64,000 nucleotides of DNA from Bacteroidaceae bacterium (GCA_017466325.1 JAFTUK010000037.1:1-64000), one strand, 5' to 3'. Shown: positions 32,823 to 41,917, counted from the first letter of the stretch. Made by a program: numbers and translations. Notes: generated from the sequence alone by a model not told the origin.

Positions 32823-33272
32823 CTATCCCATTTGCAAAAGCAAGCCCTTGCATCCCTCCATGCAATCGCGCCATGTGGCGTCGAAGTTGCCCGTGTACCA
32901 TGGGTCGGCCACGTCACCGGGGCGCGAGGTATAATCCAGGAGCAGGCTTATCTTCCCCTCCGGGTCACCGCCGAAGAAGCGGTGCATGTTCCTCAGGTTG
33001 CTGGAGTCCATGCCTATGATAAGGTCGTAATAGTCATAGTCCGCTTTGGTTATCTGGCGTGCCGTCTTACCCTTGCAATCTATGCCGTGCTCCGCCAACT
33101 TGCGGCGTGCCGGCGGATAGACTGGGTTGCCCAACTCCTCCGTACTGGTGGCGGCCGAGGCTATCTCGAACTCCTCTGCCATGCCGGCTTCACTGACCAG
33201 ACGCTTCATCACGAACTCCGCCATCGGGCTGCGGCAGATGTTGCCCAGGCACACGAAAAGTATTTTCTTCAT
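32823..33272 (-). CDS. Low-molecular-weight protein tyrosine phosphatase
   Basis: A 149-residue LMW-PTP. The P-loop VCLGNICRSP (Cys8 to Arg14) is at the start and DPWYTG near 122-127 gives the general acid Asp. Catalytic residues are all present. In Bacteroidetes these enzymes dephosphorylate tyrosine kinases of capsule synthesis or act more generally. It is alone on the minus strand, divergent from the type I restriction locus. Confidence 0.95.
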   Translation of the reverse strand: MKKILFVCLGNICRSPMAEFVMKRLVSEAGMAEEFEIASAATSTEELGNPVYPPARRKLAEHGIDCKGKTARQITKADYDYYDLIIGMDSSNLRNMHRFFGGDPEGKISLLLDYTSRPGDVADPWYTGNFDATWRDCMEGCKGLLLQMG

Positions 33273-33309
33273 CTGTCCTTACACATTATATATTATATAT
33301 ACGCAAGGG

Positions 33310-33317
33310 CAAAGATA
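33310..33317 (-). promoter_or_regulatory. -7 element of the phosphatase gene
   Basis: TATCTTTG on the minus strand, 37 bp before the ATG. Confidence 0.5.
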
Positions 33318-33422
33318 GCATTTCCCCAACTTTTATCCGCAACCAAAGCGGGCAGAAAGGGCAACATTGCACCCATTCTGCCTATATTTTCCGTCAGTGT
33401 GCCTTTATTCGGCAATAATTTC

Positions 33423-33430
33423 GTAACTTT
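33423..33430 (+). promoter_or_regulatory. Probable -7 element of the type I locus
   Basis: TAACTTTA, one base off the consensus, 29 bp before the hsdM ATG. Confidence 0.4.
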
Positions 33431-33459
33431 ACGCATGTAAACCATAATACGCAGCACAC

Positions 33460-34895
33460 ATGATAACAGGCGAGATAAAGAATCGCATAGACTCCATCTG
33501 GGACACGTTCTGGACGGGAGGCATAACCAATTCCATCACCATACTGGAGCAGATGACCTACCTCTTCTTCATGAAGATGCTGGACGATGCCCAGCGCACC
33601 AAAGAGGCCAATGCCAACGCCTGGGGCGTGGAGGTGAAGGACCCCACCTTCCGCCAGGGCACATGGCACAACCCCGGGAGGCCGAGGCCATGTACCGCAC
33701 CATCAGCAAGGACGTGTTCATCTTCATAAAGACCCTGGGCGAGGGACGCGAAAGTGCCTATAGCCGTTTCATGGCAAACGCCACCTTCCTCATACAGAGT
33801 CCGCGCACCCTCACCAAGATAGTGGAGGGCATCAATGCCCTGGACATGAACAACCGCGACACCATGGGCGACGTCTACGAATACGTCCTTGGCAAGATGG
33901 CCGCCTCGGGCAACAACGGCCAGTTCCGCACACCGCGCCACATCATCCGCATGATGGTGGAACTCATGCGACCCACCATCAAGGACACCATCTGCGACCC
34001 CGCCATGGGCTCGGCCGGTTTCATAGTGGAGACCGCCAAGTACATCCAGCAGAACTACAAGGGCGACCTGCTCAAGCGCGAGAACTCGGAGCACTACAAG
34101 AGCGGCATGCTCCACGGTTTCGACACCGACGCCACCATGCTCCGCATAGGTGCCATGAACCTCATGCTCCATGGTGTGGACAATCCCGACATTGCCTATC
34201 GCGACAGCCTCTCCACGGACAACACCGACGAGAACCGCTACACCCTCTGCCTGGCCAACCCTCCCTTTACGGGCAGCCTGGACAACGAGGCGGTGAGCAA
34301 GTCCCTGCTTGCCATCACCAAGACCAAGAAGACGGAACTTCTCTTCCTGGCCCTCTTCGTGCGCATGTTGCAGACGGGTGGCCGTTGTGCCAGCATCGTG
34401 CCCGACGGCGTGCTCTTCGGCAACAGCACCGGCCACAAGTCCATACGCAAGGAACTCATAGACAACCACCGCCTGGAGGCCGTCATCTCCATGCCCTCGG
34501 GCGTGTTCCTGCCCTACTCCGGCGTGAGCACCGCCATCCTCATCTTCACCAAGACCAATGCCGGAGGCACCGACCGTGTCTGGTTCTACGACATGAAGGC
34601 CGACGGCTACTCCCTCGACCAGAAGCGCAACGAGGTAAGCGAGAACGACATCCCCGACCTCATTGCCCGTTTCCACAACCTTGAGGGCGAAACCGGGCGC
34701 ACACGCAAGGAGCAGTCCTTCCTTGTCCCCGTGGAGGAGATACGCGAAAAGGGATACGACCTCTCCATAAACAAGTACAAGGAAGTGGAGCGCGAACAAG
34801 TCGTCTACGATGCCCCCGAGGTGATAATGACTCGCATCAGCGCACTGGAAAGTGAGATACTCGGCGCCATGGACGAGTTGAAGAAGATGATTTAG
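33460..34895 (+). pseudogene. hsdM: Type I restriction-modification methylase subunit HsdM, frameshifted
   Basis: Two frames together spell one HsdM. Codons from 33460 give IDSIWDTFWTGGITNS and LEQMTYLFFMKMLDD, the HsdM_N helical domain; after a TGGCACAACCCC stretch near 33664-33675 the frame is lost, and the protein resumes one frame over with EAEAMYRTISKDVF and runs to 34895. The catalytic part is whole: CDPAMGSAGFIV (AdoMet site) and LANPPFTG (N6-adenine motif). A single extra C in the CCCC run would restore WHNPREAEAMYRT. Either a true 1-nt deletion or a homopolymer sequencing error. If real, both methylation and restriction would fail. Confidence 0.85.
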
Positions 34896-34929
34896 GGAAA
34901 CTAACTTAATATCAGACAACAAGACAATA

Positions 34930-35904
34930 ATGGACTATAAACCGCCCTTTTCACTGACCGACGAAATGATGTCACTTGTAGCCGATGTGGCCGAACTGAT
35001 AGGACACCTGTCTGCCGACCCGTCACATCAGCCATCTCCACGTCTGCGCAAGGAAAACAGGATCAAGACCATACAGTCCTCCTTGGCGATAGAAAACAAC
35101 TCGCTCACCATAGAGCAGGTTACGGCAATCATAGAAGGCAAACGTGTATTGGGTGCGCCAAATGAAATCCAAGAGGTAAAGAATGCCCTGGATGCCTATG
35201 AACTGCTTCTGGAACTGAACCCCTACAAGGAAAAAGACCTGCTTCGTGCCCATCGCCTTATGATGACCGACCTTGTAAATGAAAACGGCCGATACAGAAG
35301 TGGTGGCGTTGGTATATTCGACGGACAGAAATGTGTACATATAGCACCACCTGCGGAACGTGTACCCCTGTTGATGTCCGACCTGCTCCAATGGGTACAC
35401 ACCACCAAAACACATCCGCTCATCAGCAGTTGTGTGTTCCACTACGAATTTGAGTTCATACACCCCTTTGCTGACGGCAACGGACGCATGGGGCGCATGT
35501 GGCAGACACTTCTCCTAATGCAATGGAACCCCATATTTGCATGGATACCGGTAGAAACTTTGGTAAAGGAGCATCAAAGCGAATACTACGAGGCGATAGC
35601 ACAAAGTGACCGTGAGGCTTCAAGTACTCCATTTATCACATTCATGCTACGTTGCTTACTACAAGCAGTTCAAGAAATGGTAGAAAGTAACCAGAAAAGT
35701 AACCAGAAAAGTAACCAGAAAAGTGAACAAAAGGTCTTGGATGCAATGCAAACGAATCCCTACATCACCATCAAGGAACTACAAGATGCCATCGGACTTT
35801 CCGAAAGCGGTATAAAGAAAATCATACGCCAACTGCGTGCCGCAGGACTTGTGGAAAGGGTAGGAAGTGCCAAAGGCGGATACTGGAAAGTTAGCAGACA
35901 ATAA
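34930..35904 (+). CDS. Fic-domain protein with C-terminal winged helix
   Basis: A 324-residue class II Fic protein. HPFADGNGRMGR starting at His178 is the complete AMP-transfer motif, and SLAIEN at 51-56 is the N-terminal inhibitory helix ([ST]xxxE[GN]) that blocks ATP placement. An N-terminal DUF4172-like part precedes it. The tail has three SNQK repeats plus SEQK (residues 255-270, a 12-bp DNA repeat) and then a winged helix (TIKELQDAIGLSESGIKKII). It would AMPylate a protein, perhaps a neighbour, and may bind DNA to control the locus. Located between hsdM and hsdS, a frequent companion there in gut Bacteroidetes. Confidence 0.92.
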   Translation: MDYKPPFSLTDEMMSLVADVAELIGHLSADPSHQPSPRLRKENRIKTIQSSLAIENNSLTIEQVTAIIEGKRVLGAPNEIQEVKNALDAYELLLELNPYKEKDLLRAHRLMMTDLVNENGRYRSGGVGIFDGQKCVHIAPPAERVPLLMSDLLQWVHTTKTHPLISSCVFHYEFEFIHPFADGNGRMGRMWQTLLLMQWNPIFAWIPVETLVKEHQSEYYEAIAQSDREASSTPFITFMLRCLLQAVQEMVESNQKSNQKSNQKSEQKVLDAMQTNPYITIKELQDAIGLSESGIKKIIRQLRAAGLVERVGSAKGGYWKVSRQ

Positions 35905-35952
35905 TCATGTGCTACACTATACAACAACATGAATTACCATCAACCGATTTAT

Positions 35953-36062
35953 GCATCGTGAAGCGATGGGCAACGCATCGTGAGGCGAAGGGCTTGACAA
36001 TACGAGGACAGAGGCTTGACAATACGAGGACGAGGCTCTAACAATACGAGGACACAAAATCA
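35953..36062 (+). repeat. 22-bp period array between fic and hsdS
   Basis: Five consecutive 22-bp steps: two units beginning GCATCGTGA (35953, 35975) and three beginning ACAATACGAGGAC (35997, 36019, 36041). Linker ends such as GGCTTG are shared across the two types. It fills most of the 195-bp gap. Unlike elements A to C, the units are mainly direct repeats, though the first can fold (CATCG/CGATG). Confidence 0.7.
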
Positions 36063-36099
36063 AGGAAAAAAGGACACATTTATTAAGTCTGCTTGAATA

Positions 36100-37230
36100 A
36101 TGAAAGAGGACAATATGAAGCAAGGTTGGGAGATAAAGAAACTTGGGGAGGTGTGCGAGATATTAGACCATCTTAGAGTGCCCATTACAAAAAAGGATAG
36201 GCGCGAAGGATGCTATCCGTACTATGGGGCATCAGGCGTTCAAGACTATATAGATTCATACATTTTTGATGGTCGCTATTTACTTGTTGGAGAAGACGGA
36301 GCAAAATGGGGACCTAATGACAAGAGTGCATATATAATAGAAGGAAAATCTTGGGTCAACAACCACGCACATATACTTAAAATTAACGATTGCTTATCTG
36401 ACAAGTTAGTTGAATACTATCTTGTTGCAAAAGATTTACAAGAGTTTATTACAGGAGCAATAGTTCCAAAACTTACTCAACAAGCACTAAGAAACATCCC
36501 CATCCCAGTCCCCCCTCTCCCCGTTCAAGAGCAGATTGTATCCGAGTTAGATTTGCTTAGTGGCATTATAGAAAAGAAGCGCGAGCAACTGAAAGAACTC
36601 GATGCACTGGCACAATCTATATTCTATGATATGTTTGGAGACCCCATAACTAATGAAAAGGGATGGGAGGTGAAGAAGTTGGGAGAGGTGTGCGATAAAA
36701 TTGGAGATGGTTTACATGGAACTCCTACATATGACGAGAATGGAGAAATTGCATTTATAAATGGCAATAATCTTATCGATGGCAAGATATTAATTACAGA
36801 TAGAACACTATTTGTAAATGAATTAGAGGCACAGAGATACAGAATTGACATGAATACTAATACAATTCTTCTGTCTATTAATGGAACATTGGGGCGAACT
36901 GCAATATACAGAAATGAAAACATTATATTAGGAAAGAGCGCATGTTATTGTAATATAAATGACAAGTTTTTGACAACAAAGTATGTAGAATGCTTAATGA
37001 ATAGTCTCCAATTTAAGATGTTTCTTGAAGATAATTCTTCAAAAAGCACTATAAAGAATGTTGGTTTAAAGGTCATTAGAAACTATGAAATCATCCTCCC
37101 TCCCCTCCCCCTCCAGCACCAATTTGCCACCAAGATAGAGGCAATAGAGAAGCAGAAGGAACTGATAAAGCAATCTATAAGCGAAACCGAAACCCTGTTC
37201 AATGCAAGAATGCAGGAGCACTTTGGGTAA
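36100..37230 (+). CDS. hsdS: Type I restriction-modification specificity subunit HsdS
   Basis: A 376-residue HsdS with two target-recognition domains that read the two halves of a split DNA site. Each half begins GW-E-[IV]-KKLGEVC (residues 9-18 and about 188-198) and ends with a conserved helix (PPLPVQEQIVSELDLL and PPLPLQHQFATKIEAI). The starts of the two halves are near-identical DNA (36127-36160 and 36664-36697), a possible site of recombination between domains. An ATG at 36115 (MKQGW) is an alternative start. The gene is AT-rich relative to hsdM and hsdR, as usual for exchanged hsdS genes. Confidence 0.93.
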   Translation: MKEDNMKQGWEIKKLGEVCEILDHLRVPITKKDRREGCYPYYGASGVQDYIDSYIFDGRYLLVGEDGAKWGPNDKSAYIIEGKSWVNNHAHILKINDCLSDKLVEYYLVAKDLQEFITGAIVPKLTQQALRNIPIPVPPLPVQEQIVSELDLLSGIIEKKREQLKELDALAQSIFYDMFGDPITNEKGWEVKKLGEVCDKIGDGLHGTPTYDENGEIAFINGNNLIDGKILITDRTLFVNELEAQRYRIDMNTNTILLSINGTLGRTAIYRNENIILGKSACYCNINDKFLTTKYVECLMNSLQFKMFLEDNSSKSTIKNVGLKVIRNYEIILPPLPLQHQFATKIEAIEKQKELIKQSISETETLFNARMQEHFG

Positions 37231-37234
37231 TGAA

Positions 37235-37304
37235 TAATTAGTAATTAGTAAAGAGTAAAGAGTAATTAGTAAAGAGTAATTAGTAAAGAGTAAAGAGTAA
37301 TTGG
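37235..37304 (+). repeat. Heptad repeats, left flank of the four-helix-bundle gene
   Basis: Ten 7-bp units, a mix of TAATTAG and TAAAGAG, end TAATTGG. They begin 4 bp after the hsdS stop and end 20 bp before the next ATG. A complementary set lies on the other side of the gene. Confidence 0.8.
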
Positions 37305-37324
37305 GAAGGAGTAGAGGAATTAGT

Positions 37325-37687
37325 ATGAAGGAGAATGTGTTACTTGATAAAAGCAAGTTATTTGCATTGAGAATTATAAAGTTATATAAGTTTCTCGTTG
37401 AACAAAGGTGCGAGCGCATCCTTTCTAAACAAATTCTGCGAAGTGGAACAAGTGTAGGTGCAAATGTAAAGGAGGCTGCCTTCGCGCAATCAAAAGCGGA
37501 CTTTCAAGCAAAGATTTTTATTGCCCAAAAGGAATGTGCTGAAACGGAATATTGGTTAGAACTCTTATACGAAAGCGATTACATAAACAAAACTGAATTT
37601 GATAGTATTTACAGAGATTGTCAGGAGTTAATGAAAATATTAGTTTCTTCAACCAAAACCCTACAGGGGAAAAATAGTAAGGAATGA
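37325..37687 (+). CDS. Four-helix-bundle protein (S23 / 23S rRNA intervening-sequence family)
   Basis: A 120-residue helical protein. LFALRIIKLYKFL, LSKQILRSGTSVGANVKEA and FIAQKECAETEYWLELL are signatures of the family first seen in 23S rRNA intervening sequences and also related to Avd proteins of diversity-generating retroelements. It forms pentamers in known cases and binds nucleic acid. ATG at 37325 is chosen because the upstream start lies in the heptad repeats. It interrupts the hsdS-hsdR gene order and is flanked by inverted heptad repeats, so it may be an inserted cassette. Confidence 0.88.
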   Translation: MKENVLLDKSKLFALRIIKLYKFLVEQRCERILSKQILRSGTSVGANVKEAAFAQSKADFQAKIFIAQKECAETEYWLELLYESDYINKTEFDSIYRDCQELMKILVSSTKTLQGKNSKE

Positions 37688-37722
37688 AGAATCTTAAAAG
37701 CAAAAGAGTAATGAGAAAAAAG

Positions 37723-37754
37723 AGTTACTCACTACTCACTACTATTTACTAATT
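37723..37754 (-). repeat. Heptad repeats, right flank of the four-helix-bundle gene
   Basis: Read on the minus strand: AATTAGTAAATAGTAGTGAG and on, in 7-bp steps. It pairs with the left-flank repeats with about six mismatches in 27 positions, so the transcript could fold into a stem around the gene. Confidence 0.65.
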
Positions 37755-37758
37755 GACC

Positions 37759-40700
37759 ATGCGTAATTTCGATTATATAAAGGACCTTGGCCTGCACGAC
37801 CTGCACCGCCTTTGCTCGGCATGCGAGGAGAACCAAGTCAGCAATCCCGACATCAGTGCCATCAGCGCACGAAGGGCGTTGGAATATCTGGTGAGGGCCC
37901 TGTACAGGATGAAGAACATAGAGGTGGGCGAACGCACCTCGCTCTTCGAACTGGTGGACGGCATGCCCTTCAAGGAGTTCATCGGCGACGACCGCACCAT
38001 GATGGCGGTGCACTATGTGCGCAAGGTGGGCAACGTTGCCGCACATGCCGGAAACACTGGCAAGCGAGAATCGTTCTTCTGTCTGCTGAACCTCTACAAC
38101 GTGGTGGGTGCCATACTCCTGAAACTTCGTGTGGTCAGCGAGGTTCGCCCCTTCGACAAGACACTGGTGCCCAATTCCATAGAACGCACGTTCGTGACAC
38201 CATCCCCCACCGTACCTCCCTCCACGGATGCACTGGTGCAATCCTCGGACATGAGTGCCGTGGAAGACACCACACCCGTGGCACAGGTGGCATGCGACAT
38301 CTCCGAGGCGGAGACACGCCGGATGTACATAGACCTGATGCTTCGCGAAGCAGGGTGGCAGGTATTGTCCGCCGAAGGTACCGTGGAACCGCTGAAGGCG
38401 TGCATAGAGGTGGAACTCAAGGGCATGCCCAACGCACACGACACGGGCCGTGCCGACTATGTGCTCTTCGGAGGCGACGGCAAGCCTCTGGCCGTGGTGG
38501 AGGCCAAGCGTACGTCCGTCTCTCCCACCAAGGGCAAGCACCAGGCGGAACTGTATGCCGATTGCCTGGAACGCCAGTACGGCACAAGGCCGGTGATATA
38601 CTACACCAACGGGTTCGAGACATACATAATAGACGGCCTTGGCTATCCTCCGCGCCGCCTGTATGCCTTCCACACGGCCGCCGACCTGGAATGGATCATC
38701 CAGCAACGCAAGCGCAAGGACATAACGGACTTCAGCGTGAAGCCCCACATCACCGACCGCGACTATCAGAAGATGGCCATAAAGGCGGTGTGCGAGCACC
38801 TGAACGGCATGCACCGCAGGGCACTGCTGGTGATGGCCACTGGTACGGGCAAGACACGCGTGTCCATATCGCTGGTGGACGTGCTCATGCGCAACGGCTG
38901 GGTGAAGAACGTCCTGTTCCTGGCCGACCGCACAAGTCTGGTGAACCAGGCGCACAAGAACTTCGTGAAACTCCTGCCCCACACCACCACCTGCGTGCTG
39001 AGCGACAATGCCTCGGGCATGGAGCGCGACATGCAGGCAAGGATAATGTTCTCCACCTACCAGACGATGATAAACTGCATAGACACGGACGAGAAGACCT
39101 TCTCCGTGGGACGCTTCGACCTGATAATAGTGGACGAGGCGCACCGCTCCATCTTCGGAAAGTTCGGGGCCATATTCCACTACTTCGATGCGATGCTCGT
39201 GGGCCTTACCGCCACACCGCGCCACCAGGTGGACAAGAGCACCTACGATGTCTTCGAAATGGAGCACGGCGTGCCCAACTATGCCTACGAACTGGAGGAT
39301 GCCGTGAATGATGGATACCTGGTGAACTGGAAGGGGCTGAAGCGCGGTTCGATGATACTGAAGGAGGGAATAAAGTACAACAGCCTTTCAGCCAAGGAAA
39401 GGGAGCAACTGGAGGAAGTCTGGCAATACGAACAGGCCGTAAAGCCCCTGGAGGAGCCTGCCCTGGGCATGGTGGCGGAAGATGAGGCGGAATACGGCCG
39501 TCCGCAATATGTGCGCGACATAGCCAGCGGCGAGATATTCAACTACATATACAACAGGGACACCGTGGATGCCGTGCTCCAGGACCTGATGGAGAACGGC
39601 ATAAAGGTTCAGTATGGCGAGCGCATAGGCAAGACGATAATCTTTGCCTACAACCACAGGCATGCGGAAATGATAGTGGAGCGCTTCTGCAAACTTTATC
39701 CCGAATACGGCCCCGACTTCTGCGTGCTGATAGACAACTACGTGACCTATGCCCAGGACCTGATAAACCGCTTCGAGGTGAGGGACGCCGACCCGCAGAT
39801 AGCCGTGTCGGTGGACATGCTGGACACGGGCATTGACGTGCCTGACATAGTGAACCTGGTCTTCTTCAAGACGGTGAAGAGCCGCATAAAGTACGAGCAG
39901 ATGAAGGGACGCGGCACACGCCTGTCGCCCGACCTCTTCGGCGAGGGCAAGGACAAGGAGGGCTTCTACATCTTCGACTGGTGCCGGAACCTGGAATTCT
40001 TCGAGGACAAGGACAACGGGGATTGTGCTGCCACGACGGTGTCGCTGACGGAACGCCTCTTCGGCCTGCGTGCGGAGATAGCCTTCCATCTGCAACACCA
40101 GCAGTATCAGGAGGACGAGTTTGCCCGTGGCCTGCACGACGGGCTGAAGGCCATGCTGAAGGAACAGGTAGCCGCCTTGTCGGACTCGCACATATCGGTG
40201 CGTAAACGATGGGAAACGGTGAGCCGCTTCAAGACGGACGAGGCATGGATGTCGCTCTCGCAGGTGGATGTGCAGACACTGAAGACGGACATAGCACCCC
40301 TGTTGCCCAAGAACACGGCCGAGGTGACGGCAAAGATGTTTGACGCCATAATGCTCAGCATACAACTGGGCCTCGTGAACGAGGAATATAACGCGAACAA
40401 CAAGATAGAGAAGGTGCGCACGCTGGCCGGCACGCTGATAGAGAGCAAGGCCACCCTGCCCCAGGTGCAGGCAAAGATGAAGACACTGAAGGAGGTGCTG
40501 TCGGCCACGGCATGGGAGAACGTCTCCCTGCGCTGGCTGGAGAAGGTGCGCAAGGACCTGCGCGACCTGATGCAGTTCCTGCGCGAGGGCAAGGGCCGCT
40601 GGTTTGTGGTGGACATAAAGGACGTGATTACCGACGAGGGCGAGACAACAGGCGTGGCTCCGCGCATCACCTACAAGCAGCGCGTACTGGACTTCCTGGC

Positions 40701-41133
40701 ACAAAATAGGGACCTGCCCGTGCTAAGGAAAATACAGAACCTGCAACAACTCTCCACCCAGGACATAGACGAACTGGAGCGCATCCTGTGGGTGGAACTG
40801 GGCAACAGGGAGGACTATGACAAATACACCCTGGGCAAACCCTATGGCGACAACGTGGCGGCCTTCATACGCACCATGGTGGGCGTAGACATGAAGGAGG
40901 CGCTGAAGTGCTTCAGCCAGTACCTGTCGGACAACACGCTGAACAGCGAGCAGGAGGATTTCCTGAAGAGCATCATCACCTATGTGTGTGCCAACGGAGA
41001 CATAACCAAGGACATAGTGGTGAACAGCGCTCCCTTCGACGAGCGCCTGATCGTGTTCCAACCCTACATGATTCCGCTGGGCAAGTACATAGACAACATA
41101 CACGCGGTAATCAGTCCGCAGGAGTATGCATAG
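37759..41133 (+). CDS. hsdR: Type I restriction endonuclease subunit HsdR
   Basis: A 1124-residue HsdR. ATG at 37759 is two codons into the open frame (a TTG lies at 37753). Order: an N-terminal DUF4145-like helical domain (1-100), a PD-(D/E)xK nuclease (Asp233, then E248-A-K250 in VVEAKR), a superfamily 2 helicase with MATGTGKT at 359-366, DEAH at 459-462 and the RGTRLSPD motif VI, and an EcoEI-type C-terminal helical domain. It pulls DNA and cuts far from the recognised site when that is unmethylated. Intact, unlike hsdM, so a working HsdR without modification would be harmful only if the HsdM-HsdS core formed; it cannot. Confidence 0.95.
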   Translation: MRNFDYIKDLGLHDLHRLCSACEENQVSNPDISAISARRALEYLVRALYRMKNIEVGERTSLFELVDGMPFKEFIGDDRTMMAVHYVRKVGNVAAHAGNTGKRESFFCLLNLYNVVGAILLKLRVVSEVRPFDKTLVPNSIERTFVTPSPTVPPSTDALVQSSDMSAVEDTTPVAQVACDISEAETRRMYIDLMLREAGWQVLSAEGTVEPLKACIEVELKGMPNAHDTGRADYVLFGGDGKPLAVVEAKRTSVSPTKGKHQAELYADCLERQYGTRPVIYYTNGFETYIIDGLGYPPRRLYAFHTAADLEWIIQQRKRKDITDFSVKPHITDRDYQKMAIKAVCEHLNGMHRRALLVMATGTGKTRVSISLVDVLMRNGWVKNVLFLADRTSLVNQAHKNFVKLLPHTTTCVLSDNASGMERDMQARIMFSTYQTMINCIDTDEKTFSVGRFDLIIVDEAHRSIFGKFGAIFHYFDAMLVGLTATPRHQVDKSTYDVFEMEHGVPNYAYELEDAVNDGYLVNWKGLKRGSMILKEGIKYNSLSAKEREQLEEVWQYEQAVKPLEEPALGMVAEDEAEYGRPQYVRDIASGEIFNYIYNRDTVDAVLQDLMENGIKVQYGERIGKTIIFAYNHRHAEMIVERFCKLYPEYGPDFCVLIDNYVTYAQDLINRFEVRDADPQIAVSVDMLDTGIDVPDIVNLVFFKTVKSRIKYEQMKGRGTRLSPDLFGEGKDKEGFYIFDWCRNLEFFEDKDNGDCAATTVSLTERLFGLRAEIAFHLQHQQYQEDEFARGLHDGLKAMLKEQVAALSDSHISVRKRWETVSRFKTDEAWMSLSQVDVQTLKTDIAPLLPKNTAEVTAKMFDAIMLSIQLGLVNEEYNANNKIEKVRTLAGTLIESKATLPQVQAKMKTLKEVLSATAWENVSLRWLEKVRKDLRDLMQFLREGKGRWFVVDIKDVITDEGETTGVAPRITYKQRVLDFLAQNRDLPVLRKIQNLQQLSTQDIDELERILWVELGNREDYDKYTLGKPYGDNVAAFIRTMVGVDMKEALKCFSQYLSDNTLNSEQEDFLKSIITYVCANGDITKDIVVNSAPFDERLIVFQPYMIPLGKYIDNIHAVISPQEYA

Positions 41134-41144
41134 GCGCAAAGGGC

Positions 41145-41894
41145 CTACAGTTCCTCAAGCAGGAGCATGGACATGAAGCCCAGCAGGAGGGCATACGTTG
41201 CCTGCTTCTGATAGCCATGGGCATGGGTTTCGGGTATCATCTCGTCGGAGGTGACGTAGAGCATGGCACCGCCGGCAAAGCCGAGCATAACGGGAAGCAG
41301 GGTGGCCGACATGGCGCCGAGACCGTAGCCAACGAGGACTCCCACCACCTCCAGCAGACCTATGGCAAGGGATATCATGAAGGTGCGCGCATGCGACACT
41401 CCTGCCAGCAACAGGGGGGCGATGATTACCATGCCCTCGGGAATGTTGTGGAAGGCAATGCCAAGGGTAACAGCCCACGAGGTTACCTCGTCGCCGTTCA
41501 TGCTGACGCCGGCGGCTATGCCCTCGGGGAACTTGTGTATGGCAATGGCCATGACGAAAAGCATGATGCGGTTCAGCGATGCATTGTTGCGATGCTCCTC
41601 CGTGTCCAGTCCCGTGATGGTGTGCATGTGTGGCGTTACAAGGTCTATGACGTTCAGGAAGAAGGCACCTGCCATCACTCCCGCCACTATAAGCCACCAG
41701 GGCATACCCTCTCCCACCCCCTCGAAGGCAGGTACTATAAGTCCTATGGTGGATGCCGCCAGCATAATACCGGCACAATATCCCAGGACGGTGTCGTTCC
41801 ACTTGTGTGGCAATTCCTTTATAAAGAAGCCGAGCACGGAACCCAGCATGGTGGCTCCGCATAGTCCGGCTGCGCTGATAAGTAGTTGTTGCAT
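41145..41894 (-). CDS. ZIP-family metal transporter
   Basis: A 249-residue membrane protein with eight spans. HKFPEGIAAG and FHNIPEGMVI are the paired metal-site motifs in spans IV and V of ZIP carriers, which bring zinc (also iron or manganese) into the cytoplasm. A histidine-bearing loop (TPHMHTITG) links spans. It ends 11 bp from the hsdR stop, without a visible terminator in between. Confidence 0.93.
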   Translation of the reverse strand: MQQLLISAAGLCGATMLGSVLGFFIKELPHKWNDTVLGYCAGIMLAASTIGLIVPAFEGVGEGMPWWLIVAGVMAGAFFLNVIDLVTPHMHTITGLDTEEHRNNASLNRIMLFVMAIAIHKFPEGIAAGVSMNGDEVTSWAVTLGIAFHNIPEGMVIIAPLLLAGVSHARTFMISLAIGLLEVVGVLVGYGLGAMSATLLPVMLGFAGGAMLYVTSDEMIPETHAHGYQKQATYALLLGFMSMLLLEEL

Positions 41895-41917
41895 AGTGTG
41901 CGTATGTTATTGCTCTG

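Noticed and set aside
32599-32934. Reading frames across the 9-bp minisatellite
   Set aside because: They give a low-complexity repeat peptide (SIQSI, RTQ) ending in an unrelated stretch opposite the phosphatase gene; no start context or homology.
35953-36062. Possible CRISPR array
   Set aside because: The period is 22 bp with no unique spacers of 30 or more bases and no cas genes in the window.
37325-37687. Avd component of a diversity-generating retroelement
   Set aside because: The fold family is shared, but no reverse transcriptase, template repeat or variable repeat is nearby.
37732-39267. Long minus-strand open frame (511 codons) opposite hsdR
   Set aside because: Shadow of hsdR: histidine- and valine-rich product without domain, produced by codon bias of the real gene. 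Similar shadows at 39388-40704, 21320-23017, 58495-59739, 18498-19964 and 33558-34922 were dropped for the same reason.
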